Assembly (NCBI RefSeq): GCF_000737535.1
Contig: NZ_CP006269.1
Span: 2,418,001-2,482,000 of the forward strand
Length of the DNA stretch: 64,000 bases
Origin: Synechococcus sp. KORDI-100
Lineage (GTDB): Bacteria; Cyanobacteriota; Cyanobacteriia; PCC-6307; Cyanobiaceae
Reading direction: 5' to 3'
Shown: positions 19,315 to 27,245 of the stretch, in pieces
Numbering within the stretch: the first letter of the stretch is position 1
Layout: every line of letters starts with the position of its first letter
The notes under the pieces: model-generated
Seen by the model: only the letters and a program-made list of their open reading frames with translations
Databases searched by the model: none
Told to the model about the DNA's origin: nothing
Translations under genes and position numbers: made by a program

Positions 19315-20054
19315 AGGAGATCAAGTCTTTTTGAATTGGTCTTTAACTGTTTTCAAACTCTAAAGGACCGTTCAATTTGCTTTGTACATGTGTGCTTTTT
19401 AGTCGATTACCGAGGACTAGAGGCTCCCGCATCCCATGGAAAATAAAAATGTATGAAGGGATACGCCTTTGAAGGAGGGTCCAGTTTGAGTAGTGTTTAT
19501 GTGAACAACACCTCTGTGGTTTACTGTGAAGGCTTGCTGAGGCCGTCCAGTTTCGTTATAAGTCGCTTATAAGCTTTCAATCAATAATGACCGGACATTC
19601 AGGCTCTATTCCGCGAGTGACTTCTGACACTGGTTGGGTTGACACTCCGCATCAAGCGGCAATCGTGACCCGAGCCAATTCATTCAACACCGATACTCGC
19701 AAATACCAACCGGTCACTCAGCACCAAACAAATACCAACTCTTTAGCTGTCAACAGATCCCAAATGACGACGGGCCTCTTGCCGCTTGAGAAACTGCTCG
19801 AATATTCCTCAGGAACAGCGTGATTCGCAATTCAAGGGTCATGCTTCAGATGCGACTATCTGAACTGTTCCTCGCTCTGCTTAGGTACTAAAAAACCCCT
19901 CTATCCGCTCGGAATCCGCCTTGTTCATCTGGCAGCCGAAAGTGGTGATCCAGGAACTGCCCGGTTGGAGGAAGCTGCTGGGGCTCCCCAGGCAGTGGTT
20001 TCGTTAACGGTGAAACTGTCATGGGGTTAGTCCTGGACATTGGCCCGCCCAAGC
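19315..20054. other. No supported gene; holds repeat copy C
   Basis: About 740 bases. The only recognisable item is the 47-bp fragment at 19811-19857. The plus-strand frame at 19587 is not convincing. Confidence 0.4.
19811..19857 (-). pseudogene. 5' fragment of the dispersed decayed family, copy C
   Basis: On the minus strand it reads MTLELRITLFLRN, matching MPLETRIALFLLN of copy B at 18459. The DNA match to 18428-18474 extends through the start codon into the upstream flank (GGTTCAGACGCGACT versus GCTTCAGATGCGACT). Confidence 0.4.
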
Positions 20055-20285
20055 TCATCGCTGCTTTAGAAGGCTGAGCTGTTGATTGGCGCGATCCACC
20101 TTGCGTGCCAGGTCGCGGTGGAGGGCCAAGATGATGTCGATCGCAACGTCCGGCTCCTCGTGCTGAAGCTGCTTGAAGGTGACGCGTTGCTGCACAAGGC
20201 AGGTGCTGACCTCATCCGCTAGGAGGTCGGCGATGCGGGGCAGGTTGTTGAGGAAGGCAATTTCACCGATTCCTCTATACCGTGC
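20055..20285 (-). pseudogene. Start-less gene fragment
   Basis: Ending at TGA 20055, the minus-strand frame reads like a helical protein: FLNNLPRIADLLADEVS, LQHEEPDVAIDIILALHRDL, RANQQLSLLKQR. Upstream the frame meets a TGA with no ATG, GTG or TTG in between, so the 5' part has been lost or frameshifted. Family unknown. Confidence 0.4.
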
Positions 20286-20515
20286 CGATCACGACGATCA
20301 ACCTGTGAGTACCGGGTGTGAGGGTTGGCTGGTGAATGCCGATCAGCACAAGATGGTTCAATTCAAGCCCGACGTCCCAACGACTCATGCGGAGTGGGTG
20401 GTCCTGCGGACGTTTCACTGGCGACCACAGGTCTACCAAATCCCGCAGACGAGGCGGCGAATGCTTCGCCACAACCCCATCGATACCTCTGAGACGATGG
20501 CGGTTCAACCCTGCC

Positions 20516-20893
20516 TTATTTGCAAACGAAAAATTGTGCGTAAGGGGTTCGCTCGGTTTCTAATTCATGCCCACTTTGCGTATAAGTTTTTCTAGCCGTG
20601 TTAAATACATAAAAGTTCATCGTATTTGTCGAATCTTTGTACGCATAGATAAATTCTTTCTGCTTGCCTATTATTATTAATTTTTTATTGACATTGAAAG
20701 TTCTCCCGTTGGCGGGAATGTACGATGAAACGTGATACACAGATACTTTAGGCTGTGACTTTACTCGCCAAACAGTCGTGAAGTTGTTATTTGATTCATT
20801 AACGCAGGTCCATTCCTGACTCCAAGCAGGCGAGGCAGAAGTAACGATTGACACAATACTCGCTAATGCAACTAAAAGTGGCCTTATTTTCAT
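20516..20893 (-). CDS. Exported small protein, hypothetical
   Basis: A 125-residue protein with a signal peptide (MKIRPLLVALASIVSIVTSA, cleavage near PAWSQ). The mature part is beta-rich with two Cys (EWTCVNES near its start, FFVCK at its end) that could form one disulfide. Style and size match other small secreted proteins of picocyanobacterial islands. Function unknown. Confidence 0.6.
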   Translation of the reverse strand: MKIRPLLVALASIVSIVTSASPAWSQEWTCVNESNNNFTTVWRVKSQPKVSVYHVSSYIPANGRTFNVNKKLIIIGKQKEFIYAYKDSTNTMNFYVFNTARKTYTQSGHELETERTPYAQFFVCK

Positions 20894-20902
20894 TAGACAA
20901 CA

Positions 20903-21085
20903 TGTCGATCGTTACACATTAGCGGCATTGTCACCAGCGTCCAGCCACTGTTCAGCAATCGGTCGCTCCAGGTCATCGAGGACATCTGTCGCCAAATCCG
21001 GAACCGCGAAATCCCGATGCCATCTGCTGACAAGGACGGTTACATCGATGAGGTGAAAGATCGACGTCTAGCTCTTTTTAATTAA
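20903..21085 (+). pseudogene. Gene fragment without start
   Basis: The plus-strand frame ending at TAA 21083-21085 reads SVQPLFSNRSLQVIEDIC then PMPSADKDGYIDEVKDRRL, which is protein-like, but there is no start codon and it overlaps the end of the minus-strand gene at 21078. Probably the 3' end of a lost gene. Confidence 0.3.
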
Positions 21086-21440
21086 CTTCTTCAACTTTGC
21101 ATTTTCCAGTCACATTGTTCAACCTTCTCCTTTTGTTTGGGTCGTTCCAAAGAGGCAGAGAGTCATTCCATTCAAAATAACCATCGGCCAGGCGGATGTA
21201 CAGATCGAAGTCCCTCGTCACACCATGATCTTCCTCGAAGTCCACTCTTACGTCTCCATTCCCAATAACAGCTTCATACGCATTCCCATCAATAAACACC
21301 GAGTCTGTGATCTTCTCAACAGTGATGCGCTTATTAGCTATTTCACTTGCAGTAGTTTCTCTCTTGCCGTGATTGTAGACATCTGTCTGCGTTCCAAATC
21401 CTGAACAACTAAAAACAATAAGTGCGGCTATGAGCTCCAT
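21078..21440 (-). CDS. Small putative lipoprotein
   Basis: Start chosen at MELIAALIVFSCSG, giving a short lipoprotein-type signal with Cys after IVFS; an upstream ATG at 21470 is possible. The ~115-residue mature part is polar, with beta-like strands (SVFIDGNAYEAVIGNGDVRV) and one further Cys near the end. No family recognised. Confidence 0.5.
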   Translation of the reverse strand: MELIAALIVFSCSGFGTQTDVYNHGKRETTASEIANKRITVEKITDSVFIDGNAYEAVIGNGDVRVDFEEDHGVTRDFDLYIRLADGYFEWNDSLPLWNDPNKRRRLNNVTGKCKVEEVN

Positions 21441-21931
21441 GACTAAGAAAAATTTGATTGAAATTATCATGCTCGCACTGACGGTGGAGGCTTGCCACCT
21501 GTACCGCCAATCTGCTGATGGCAGCAGACCGACGACGAAATCAATGCCGTGACAAGGTGGAGGATCAACTGCTTACCAATGCCCGCTGGCGTGGTCATGA
21601 CATCAACGGATCCAACCTCACTGCCGGTGGTGGGGGCACTGCCGGTCTTTCTCATTCCAAGCGGTGATGCAGCTTTGATTGCCCGAAGCTTGCTGACTCC
21701 GCTGCAATAAGAAACCCCGCCATTGCTAACGGGGTGACAGTGATGTGCGCTGCGTATCAGGCACTCAATAGATTAATAGCTGTCAATACGTGGCAAGGTG
21801 ACAACCCTCTGATAATTTGCCGTTTATTGGACTCTTTGTAATCTGTTCGCAATTTCTATGGCCGGGAATCAGTGTTTTTATATTTCTAACATGCAATATT
21901 TATAGTATGCGTTTCGACAGCCAATATTTGA
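21441..21931. other. No supported gene; terminator region of the antiporter
   Basis: Weak frames occur on both strands at 21467-21660, and a minus-strand terminator hairpin at 21708-21733. A plus-strand frame ending NGSNLTAGGGGTAGLSHSKR may be an old gene tail. Confidence 0.35.
21708..21733 (-). terminator. Terminator downstream of the Na+/H+ antiporter
   Basis: On the minus strand CCCCGTTAGCAATGGCGGGG then TTTCTTATTG. It shares its loop and flank with terminators at 16985, 32192 and 60652. Confidence 0.55.
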
Positions 21932-23215
21932 TTACGGATAATAGTATTTGATGACGTTTTCTATTGTTAATCCCTGAACTGTGATCGAGAATAGCACAAC
22001 CAAATAGGTGATAAATAGGAGCACTGCGCTCTCTGGACTATTCGGAAGTGATAGGGCAAGAGCAACCGACACTCCTCCCCTGATTCCAGCCCAGGTGAGA
22101 ATTGGTACTGTCCCCGGATTCACCTCCGACATGAGTGACCTGATCTTCACAGGCAATGCAATGGCCAGATATCGAGCAATGATTGAAAGCAGAGTAATGG
22201 CAATAAACAAACTGATCAACACTGGATAGCTGATTTCATAGGAGGAATGCTGCACTAAGAAAATTATTTTTAGGCCAATCAGCAGAAACAGTATGGAGTT
22301 GAGGATTTCGTCGATCAACTCCCAGAAGGTTTCGACATGCAAGCGTGTTGACTCTGACATGGCCAGGGATGTCCCTTGATTGCCGATCAGCAGACCTGCG
22401 ATCACCATGGCAATGGGTCCTGAAAGATGCAGGTGCAATGCAATCGAGTAAGCACCCGTTACGAGAGCAAGTGTGATCAAAACTTCAAGAACATAATCAT
22501 CAATCTGTCGGAGCAACCAGAAAGCGGATAAGCCTGAGATCAAGCCAAGCACAATCCCACCCGCGGCTTCTTTGGTTAGTAGCCATATTGCCGAGGTGAG
22601 CTGAAAGCCAGCTTCAGTGCCTTCCCCGCCGGTATTCCCAAAGGCCAATGACGCCAGAACCGAAAAAAGGACCACTGCGACCCCATCATTAAAGAGACTT
22701 TCGCCGGCGATTTTTGCTTTCAAAGGCGCTGGAACCTTCAACGTCTTTAAGACGCCCAGCACGGCCACTGGATCTGTTGGGGAGACCATGACTCCCAGCA
22801 GCAAACAGATCAAAAACGGCAAAGACAAACCTATTACTTCTGACAACAGCCAGAAACCACCTCCAATCACGACTGAAGATAGAACGACGCCAATGCTGGC
22901 AAACGCCAAGATGGTCCATTTGTTCTTGCGCAATTGGTCTAAATCAACGTGAAGTGAACCCGCAAACAGAAGAAACGACAACATGCCCTGCATCAGTGTT
23001 ACATTGAAATCAATATTTTCCAGAAATTCATACACTAATGTGCTCATCCCCAGCGATGGAAAGATCAGATCAAGTGCAACGACAGACAGGCTGGCGACTA
23101 GTGCAACAAGCATCAACCCAATGGTATGCGGAAGCTTTACAAACCAATAATTAAGCGTTCCAAATAAGGTTGCTAGGACAAGCAGGATGGCTGGGATATC
23201 GAGTGGTGTTGTCAT
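21932..23215 (-). CDS. CPA1-family Na+/H+ antiporter (NhaP-like)
   Basis: A full-length 427-residue membrane protein with about 12 hydrophobic segments. SPTDPVAVLGVLKTLKVP and AGESLFNDGVAVVLFSV are the paired cation-binding and FNDG motifs of the cation:proton antiporter-1 family, and GIRGGVSVALALSLP near the C-terminus is also typical. It exchanges Na+ (or K+) for protons across the membrane, aiding salt and pH balance. A direct repeat of GAAACCATACT (about 23230 and 23279) lies upstream of the start and could be an operator. It is the one ordinary physiological gene within a region of decayed small genes. Confidence 0.93.
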   Translation of the reverse strand: MTTPLDIPAILLVLATLFGTLNYWFVKLPHTIGLMLVALVASLSVVALDLIFPSLGMSTLVYEFLENIDFNVTLMQGMLSFLLFAGSLHVDLDQLRKNKWTILAFASIGVVLSSVVIGGGFWLLSEVIGLSLPFLICLLLGVMVSPTDPVAVLGVLKTLKVPAPLKAKIAGESLFNDGVAVVLFSVLASLAFGNTGGEGTEAGFQLTSAIWLLTKEAAGGIVLGLISGLSAFWLLRQIDDYVLEVLITLALVTGAYSIALHLHLSGPIAMVIAGLLIGNQGTSLAMSESTRLHVETFWELIDEILNSILFLLIGLKIIFLVQHSSYEISYPVLISLFIAITLLSIIARYLAIALPVKIRSLMSEVNPGTVPILTWAGIRGGVSVALALSLPNSPESAVLLFITYLVVLFSITVQGLTIENVIKYYYP

Positions 23216-23609
23216 ATTGAATTGCTAATCGGAAACCATACTTTTAAGGGCATTGACCAAACTTTTTGTTTAATTTGAAACCATACTGAAGGCATCTCTT
23301 TCCTTAACGGCGCTGGAGTTAATGTCTCCATTTGGACTTCGCCTGTTTTGGGGGATGTGGTGATGCAATGCATCCTTCGAAGTGCACGGCGACAGCCTTT
23401 CTATAGCAGCTTTGCACCGCTTATTCTGTATTGGCTGCTTGTTTTATTGCGTTGACCAGTCAATCCTTCGCCATTACTGACGGGGATTGTGTGTGAGGTT
23501 TTGTCGGGGGATCGATCAGCACAATCAAACTGCCCTGTCTTTCACTTGCGGGTTTTGTATAACTTTTAGCCGCTCTGCTATGACATCAGGCTTCCCGACG
23601 TTGATTGTA
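23216..23609. other. No gene; antiporter upstream region and a dispersed repeat
   Basis: Holds the GAAACCATACT direct repeat upstream of the antiporter and a copy (about 23463-23567) of a terminator-bearing repeat also found at 59440 and 60038. Confidence 0.5.
23463..23567 (-). repeat. Dispersed terminator-bearing repeat, copy 1
   Basis: Shares with 60038-60170 and 59440-59545 the segments CGCCATTACTGACGGGG, GTGTGTGAGGTTTTGTCG and, with the former, TTGCGGGTTTTGTAT. It follows the RTX-like pseudogene on the minus strand. Confidence 0.6.
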
Positions 23610-24660
23610 TTAAGCAAGCAATCCAACGCTGTCCTGAGTGATCTCTGGTGCACCTTCAATGATTGCAAACAGATCACCTTTCTTGCCAAAGCCCTTACCA
23701 CCTTCGTTCTGGTTGTAATACAGCTGACCCTTGGGTTCAAAGTAGACGAGTTCCATGTCTTCACGCTGCAGCATCCTTAGATCTTTTTTGCTGAAAGCTG
23801 ATGCGAATATAGGATTTTTATCCAATCCCCGCAGTGCTCGCTTGCCAATCAGTAGACGATCCTCAATGGGATCAAAGTCAATGATCCTATCTGCCCCTTT
23901 CTTGCCAAAGCGATCTGGCTCGTTAAATACAAACTTGTCCTCTCCTGTATCACCCCTTAGATGATCCACACCAGCTCCAAAACCAATGATGTCATCTTTT
24001 CAAGAGCCAATTAAGGTGTCGGAATTCTTCGATACTCCTGAAATGATGTCATCAATATCGGCAAGGTATTTATTCATCGAAAAGGTTTGAATGCGTTGGT
24101 GCTTAAGTCAACGACATTGTTGGTTTGAACTGACTTGTCTATTGTACTGATGTTGTTGCCTTCTACGATTGACGTTGAGTTGATGCTGTTGTCGTTTGTT
24201 ATAGCAACTGTAGAGCTTGTACCAATAAAGTTCTGACTGTTGTCGGTGGATGAAGAGTTGTTGATCGTAGTTATATTTGTTGTTTGGTTATTGACTGTTT
24301 CATTGACAGCAGTATCTAGCGCAGGTTGCTCGACTACTGAGTTAGTGGACTGTTGAACTGAAGGTTGAGTTTCAGGTACAACAGGATTTACTTGCATAGG
24401 AGTATGTGTTGCCTGAGAATCTGATCCTTGATCAGCAGTATGCGTTTCATTCTAGTTGGGTACATTTTCGTCTTCAGATAATTGACTTGGTGCCCATTCA
24501 CGCCTGGCTCCCCTTGTGCCTAAGGAGCTGACAAACGAGTAGTATTTTCAATTCCTAGATTTTGTTCAATTAGCCAAGTTCTAAATTCCTCTTCGCCAGG
24601 ATCTTTTTTTGTACCGGCTTCAGTAGCAGCTCTAGTGTCACATCCCTGGCGTAATGAATA
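23610..24660 (-). pseudogene. Decayed RTX-like secreted protein gene
   Basis: Several minus-strand frames in succession read as one protein. First GCDTRAATEAGTKKDPGEEE and WLIEQNLGIENTTRLSAP; then, after a frame change near 24530, RREWAPSQLSEDENVPN with TAG near 24455. Next comes a Thr/Asn/Ser-rich stretch (24074-24450), another frame change near 24075, KYLADIDDIISGVSKNSDTL with TGA near 24002, and DDIIGFGAGVDHLRGDTGED with DRIIDFDPIEDRLLIG to 23610. The last part is a haemolysin-type Ca-binding (RTX) C-terminus. At least two frameshifts and two stops show that the gene is dead. Confidence 0.65.
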
Positions 24661-24779
24661 TAGAAATTATGAGAGTCGTCCTCTCGGTACATTCACCATC
24701 GCCGTTATCGCCTCAGCTTCCATCACCCGTTCAGGTAGATCTTCCTGTCGCCCTATCCCCAACAGGAACTAAAGGCTTA

Positions 24780-25106
24780 TCAGCGAGCGAGTGACAGACC
24801 ACAGAGCTTGTCGAATTGGGCAACAGCACCGACACCCGCACCAGGGTTGTTCTGCGCCAAGCCAAGACGCGCACTCTCCATCAGTAGATGGATTGGCTAA
24901 GCAACAAGGTCACTGCGTTGGACGTTCGCCTTGTCGATGTCCTCCCTGATCAGGGCATAAGCCTCTTGAACAGTTCGTTGTGCTGTTCTGCGGCTCACCC
25001 CCTTGGTCTCCTCCAGGTACGCCACGACGGCAGTACAGCTGAAGCCCTCCAAGAGCTTGGAGTGCGCGACTTGAACTCGATCAAGGACCTCGACCCTCTT
25101 CGGCAT
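24780..25106 (-). pseudogene. Phage small-terminase-like protein with in-frame TAG
   Basis: From ATG 25106 the 109-codon frame reads an HTH-like region (YLEETKGVSRRTAQRTVQEA), then TAG at 24897-24899, and stays open as LMESARLGLAQNNPGAG and AVAQFDKLCGL to TGA 24780. The C-terminal KLCGL-type ending is characteristic of small-terminase and phage-packaging-like proteins. Its start overlaps the stop of the 25106-25381 gene by one base (TGATG), so the two were an operon. One nonsense change has truncated it to 69 residues. Confidence 0.5.
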
Positions 25107-25381
25107 CAGAGAAGCCCCCGCTGAAAAAGGACACGCTTGAGAGCTTTGAAGCTACGTGAATCCAGGTCCATCGCATCAAGGGCTGACCTCAATCGAGTAC
25201 GGAAATCCTTTTGATCCAGTCGCTGAATCGCGTAATCCAAAACACTGATCTCAGACCGTTCCGCCGCGGCCAAAGTACCCATGAACTTGTCCTGAAATTT
25301 GTCCTGATTTGCAGGAAGCTCAATTTCAGGTTTGCGAGATCGCCCGTCCCGGAATGGTTGAGGGGGCCTTCCAGCCCCCAT
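25106..25381 (-). CDS. Hypothetical protein whose start codon lies in the left att repeat
   Basis: A 91-residue basic protein: a disordered start (MGAGRPPQPFRDGRSRKPEI) then a helical region (ISVLDYAIQRLDQKDFRTRL). The ATG and first seven codons fall inside the ssrA-derived 38-bp repeat. It is coupled (TGATG) to the small-terminase-like pseudogene. It probably belongs to an older element that used the same attachment site. Confidence 0.45.
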   Translation of the reverse strand: MGAGRPPQPFRDGRSRKPEIELPANQDKFQDKFMGTLAAAERSEISVLDYAIQRLDQKDFRTRLRSALDAMDLDSRSFKALKRVLFQRGLL

Positions 25382-25398
25382 GAGTCATTTGGGTGATA
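25361..25398. repeat. attL-type direct repeat (distal copy of the ssrA 3' end)
   Basis: Matches 37371-37408 at 35 of 38 positions, with a perfect 23-bp run (25376-25398) beginning CCCCATGAGTCATTTGGGTG. The mismatches keep a hairpin (GGGGGC-TGGAA-GGCCCCC on the minus strand), but the T-run of the functional ssrA terminator is absent here. Confidence 0.8.
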
Positions 25399-25503
25399 GA
25401 AGTGACCAATAAGCCTCGCCCGGCGAGATCTCAAGCACAACCCAGTCATAGCAGTGAGTCAGGGTTAGCCCTGTTGAAACTCGACGAATCCGGGTGATGA
25501 TAT

Positions 25504-25522
25504 TTGCGTGCAGATTTGCGTG
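25504..25522 (+). promoter_or_regulatory. Putative recombinase arm site, left
   Basis: TTGCGTGCAGATTTGCGTG: two TTGCGTG half-sites 12 bp apart. It matches 18 of 19 bases of the site at 37296-37314 near the other end of the element. It lies 4 nt before the integrase start codon, where a bound protein would also block translation or transcription of the integrase. Confidence 0.55.
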
Positions 25523-25526
25523 AAAA

Positions 25527-26765
25527 ATGCCCAGACGTCGCCTTGGAGACATGCCTCTCTGGGAGCAACGGATCAAGAATGCGGCGAGTAACGGGCGACA
25601 AGGCTGGAGCGCACGGGGCAACCGCGGAAGGGTGCTGATTGAGCTGCGCCGGCCTGGCGAACTGAAGCAATCAGTGATGCTGCCGAAGGAACTGAGCTGG
25701 TGCGAAGGCGACGAACGAGAGATCACGAAGTGGCTTGATGCTCTCTACGTCAAATCAGAGGGAGAGAAGCTTTCTCTGAAGGCTGTACTGGAGAGGGTCA
25801 AGCCCACCAGTAACCGCGTGGGTCACGAGCACGCAGTCAGCTGGCAAGAGATCAAGGAGGCGTATCGGATCCGGCTGATGCAGAGCGGCAACAAGATCAG
25901 GCTCAAGACATGGGCCGACAACTACGAGCGCTTTATTGATGCAGCACTGGAAATCCTCAGCAAACAGCGGCCAAGCGATGGAGCAGCCCTGTTGCGCAAA
26001 ACGGCCCAGCAGTGGGCAGATCACTACTCAAGCCGTGCCATGTGCGTCTCAACCCTCAAGGGATTCATGGAGTTCGCGGTCCGAGACAACCGATTCCGCG
26101 CTCCGCAGTCATGGCTGATCGATGAATACGACGCCAAGCCGATCAGAGGCGAGAAGCCTCAAAAACAAGAAACGGCAGCTCTGGCAGACGAGGAAATTCT
26201 CAAGCTTCTCGTCGCCACCGAAAAGCGGTGGGATGAAGGCTGGCGGAATGTCATCAGCACGCTGGTGTCCTTCGGTCTCAGACCCTTTGAATTGCAGATG
26301 ATCGAAGTCCGCACCAACGGAGATGGACGGCCCCAGATGTACTCGACGTACAGGAAATCGGGCGGTGCATCAAAAACAAGACCACGATGGCTTGAGGAGA
26401 TTCCACTGACGGCAAGCGATGGTTCCAGAGTCGATCTGAATATCACCGAAAAGTGGAAGACGATGGCCTGGCCGCAGACCCGCGATGGAGGGCGCCGCAT
26501 CGTGACTGCCCACTACATCGAGCAGTACCTCAAGAAAGTGCCTTACTGGAATGAGCTACGTCGTGACTATGCAGAAGAAATGGATCTGAAGGTGGTTCCC
26601 TACTCCTTCCGCAACAGCTGGAACACGCGTGCAAAAGCTCTAGGCATCCCCGATGGCGTGGTCTCAAGGGCATTCGGCAACACAGAAGCCACCAACCTGC
26701 GCAGCTACAGACAGTCCACTGATCAGCTCACCCGAAATGCCTTCCGCGACGCTCTGGGGCGATAA
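25527..26765 (+). CDS. Tyrosine recombinase (integrase) of the ssrA element
   Basis: A 412-residue site-specific recombinase. An N-terminal arm-binding and core-binding region is followed by the catalytic domain: SFGLRPFELQMIEV (Arg I, about residue 252), a Lys in KTRPRWLEEIPL, YSFRNSWNTRA (box II, with Tyr where His is usual), FGNTEATNLRSYR with the candidate nucleophile Tyr near residue 394. The Asn in the usual box III His position is a deviation. It is oriented inward from the left att site, as expected for an element integrated at an RNA gene, and presumably catalyses attP x attB recombination in the 3' end of ssrA. Confidence 0.9.
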   Translation: MPRRRLGDMPLWEQRIKNAASNGRQGWSARGNRGRVLIELRRPGELKQSVMLPKELSWCEGDEREITKWLDALYVKSEGEKLSLKAVLERVKPTSNRVGHEHAVSWQEIKEAYRIRLMQSGNKIRLKTWADNYERFIDAALEILSKQRPSDGAALLRKTAQQWADHYSSRAMCVSTLKGFMEFAVRDNRFRAPQSWLIDEYDAKPIRGEKPQKQETAALADEEILKLLVATEKRWDEGWRNVISTLVSFGLRPFELQMIEVRTNGDGRPQMYSTYRKSGGASKTRPRWLEEIPLTASDGSRVDLNITEKWKTMAWPQTRDGGRRIVTAHYIEQYLKKVPYWNELRRDYAEEMDLKVVPYSFRNSWNTRAKALGIPDGVVSRAFGNTEATNLRSYRQSTDQLTRNAFRDALGR

Positions 26766-26972
26766 GGAGCAAACAAACAAGCCCAGGTAGATTGAAGAAC
26801 CCACAAGATTTGCCCTGTGGTCGGTAACGCTCAGGCGCTCGTCTACGACCTGACTGCCATAACAGAGTGACGCTTGACTGCTGGCAAATCAGCAAGGTCA
26901 AGTGTTTAGCGAGGAAGAAAAAGCCTCGTATTAAATCAAGAAAGAACTGACGGGTTCTATACGCCCGTAGCA

Positions 26973-27242
26973 ATGATCAACAAAGAAAGTCGTTCCCCAT
27001 GGATCGGAACGATTCCATTCAGTGAATGGTTGGGTATTCACCCACAAACTGTTCGTGCACTGCGCAAGCTGAAGAACAGTCCCTGGCATCAAGGGATTCA
27101 CTATCGACAGACCGGAGTCACCGGACGCGGTCCAATGCAGTGGAACCGCGAGTTAGCTGAGAAGGCCTTCACCGAGTTCCATCGAACCCCTGCGGTGAAG
27201 GTTGAGACCTTCTCGCGGGCAGCACATCCCACCCTGCGCTGA
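26973..27242 (+). CDS. Excisionase-like DNA-binding protein
   Basis: An 89-residue protein with a winged-helix/MerR-like core: FSEWLGIHPQTVRALRKLKN is the HTH, followed by an aromatic WHQGIHYRQTG and MQWN. It lies between the integrase and the replication gene, 4 nt before the latter, a typical place for a recombination directionality factor or element repressor. The exact role is inferred. Confidence 0.6.
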   Translation: MINKESRSPWIGTIPFSEWLGIHPQTVRALRKLKNSPWHQGIHYRQTGVTGRGPMQWNRELAEKAFTEFHRTPAVKVETFSRAAHPTLR

Positions 27243-27245
27243 GAG

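Noticed and set aside
20173-20595. A 140-codon plus-strand frame over the start-less fragment and the secreted-protein gene
   Set aside because: It overlaps a clear minus-strand signal-peptide gene and a better minus-strand frame.
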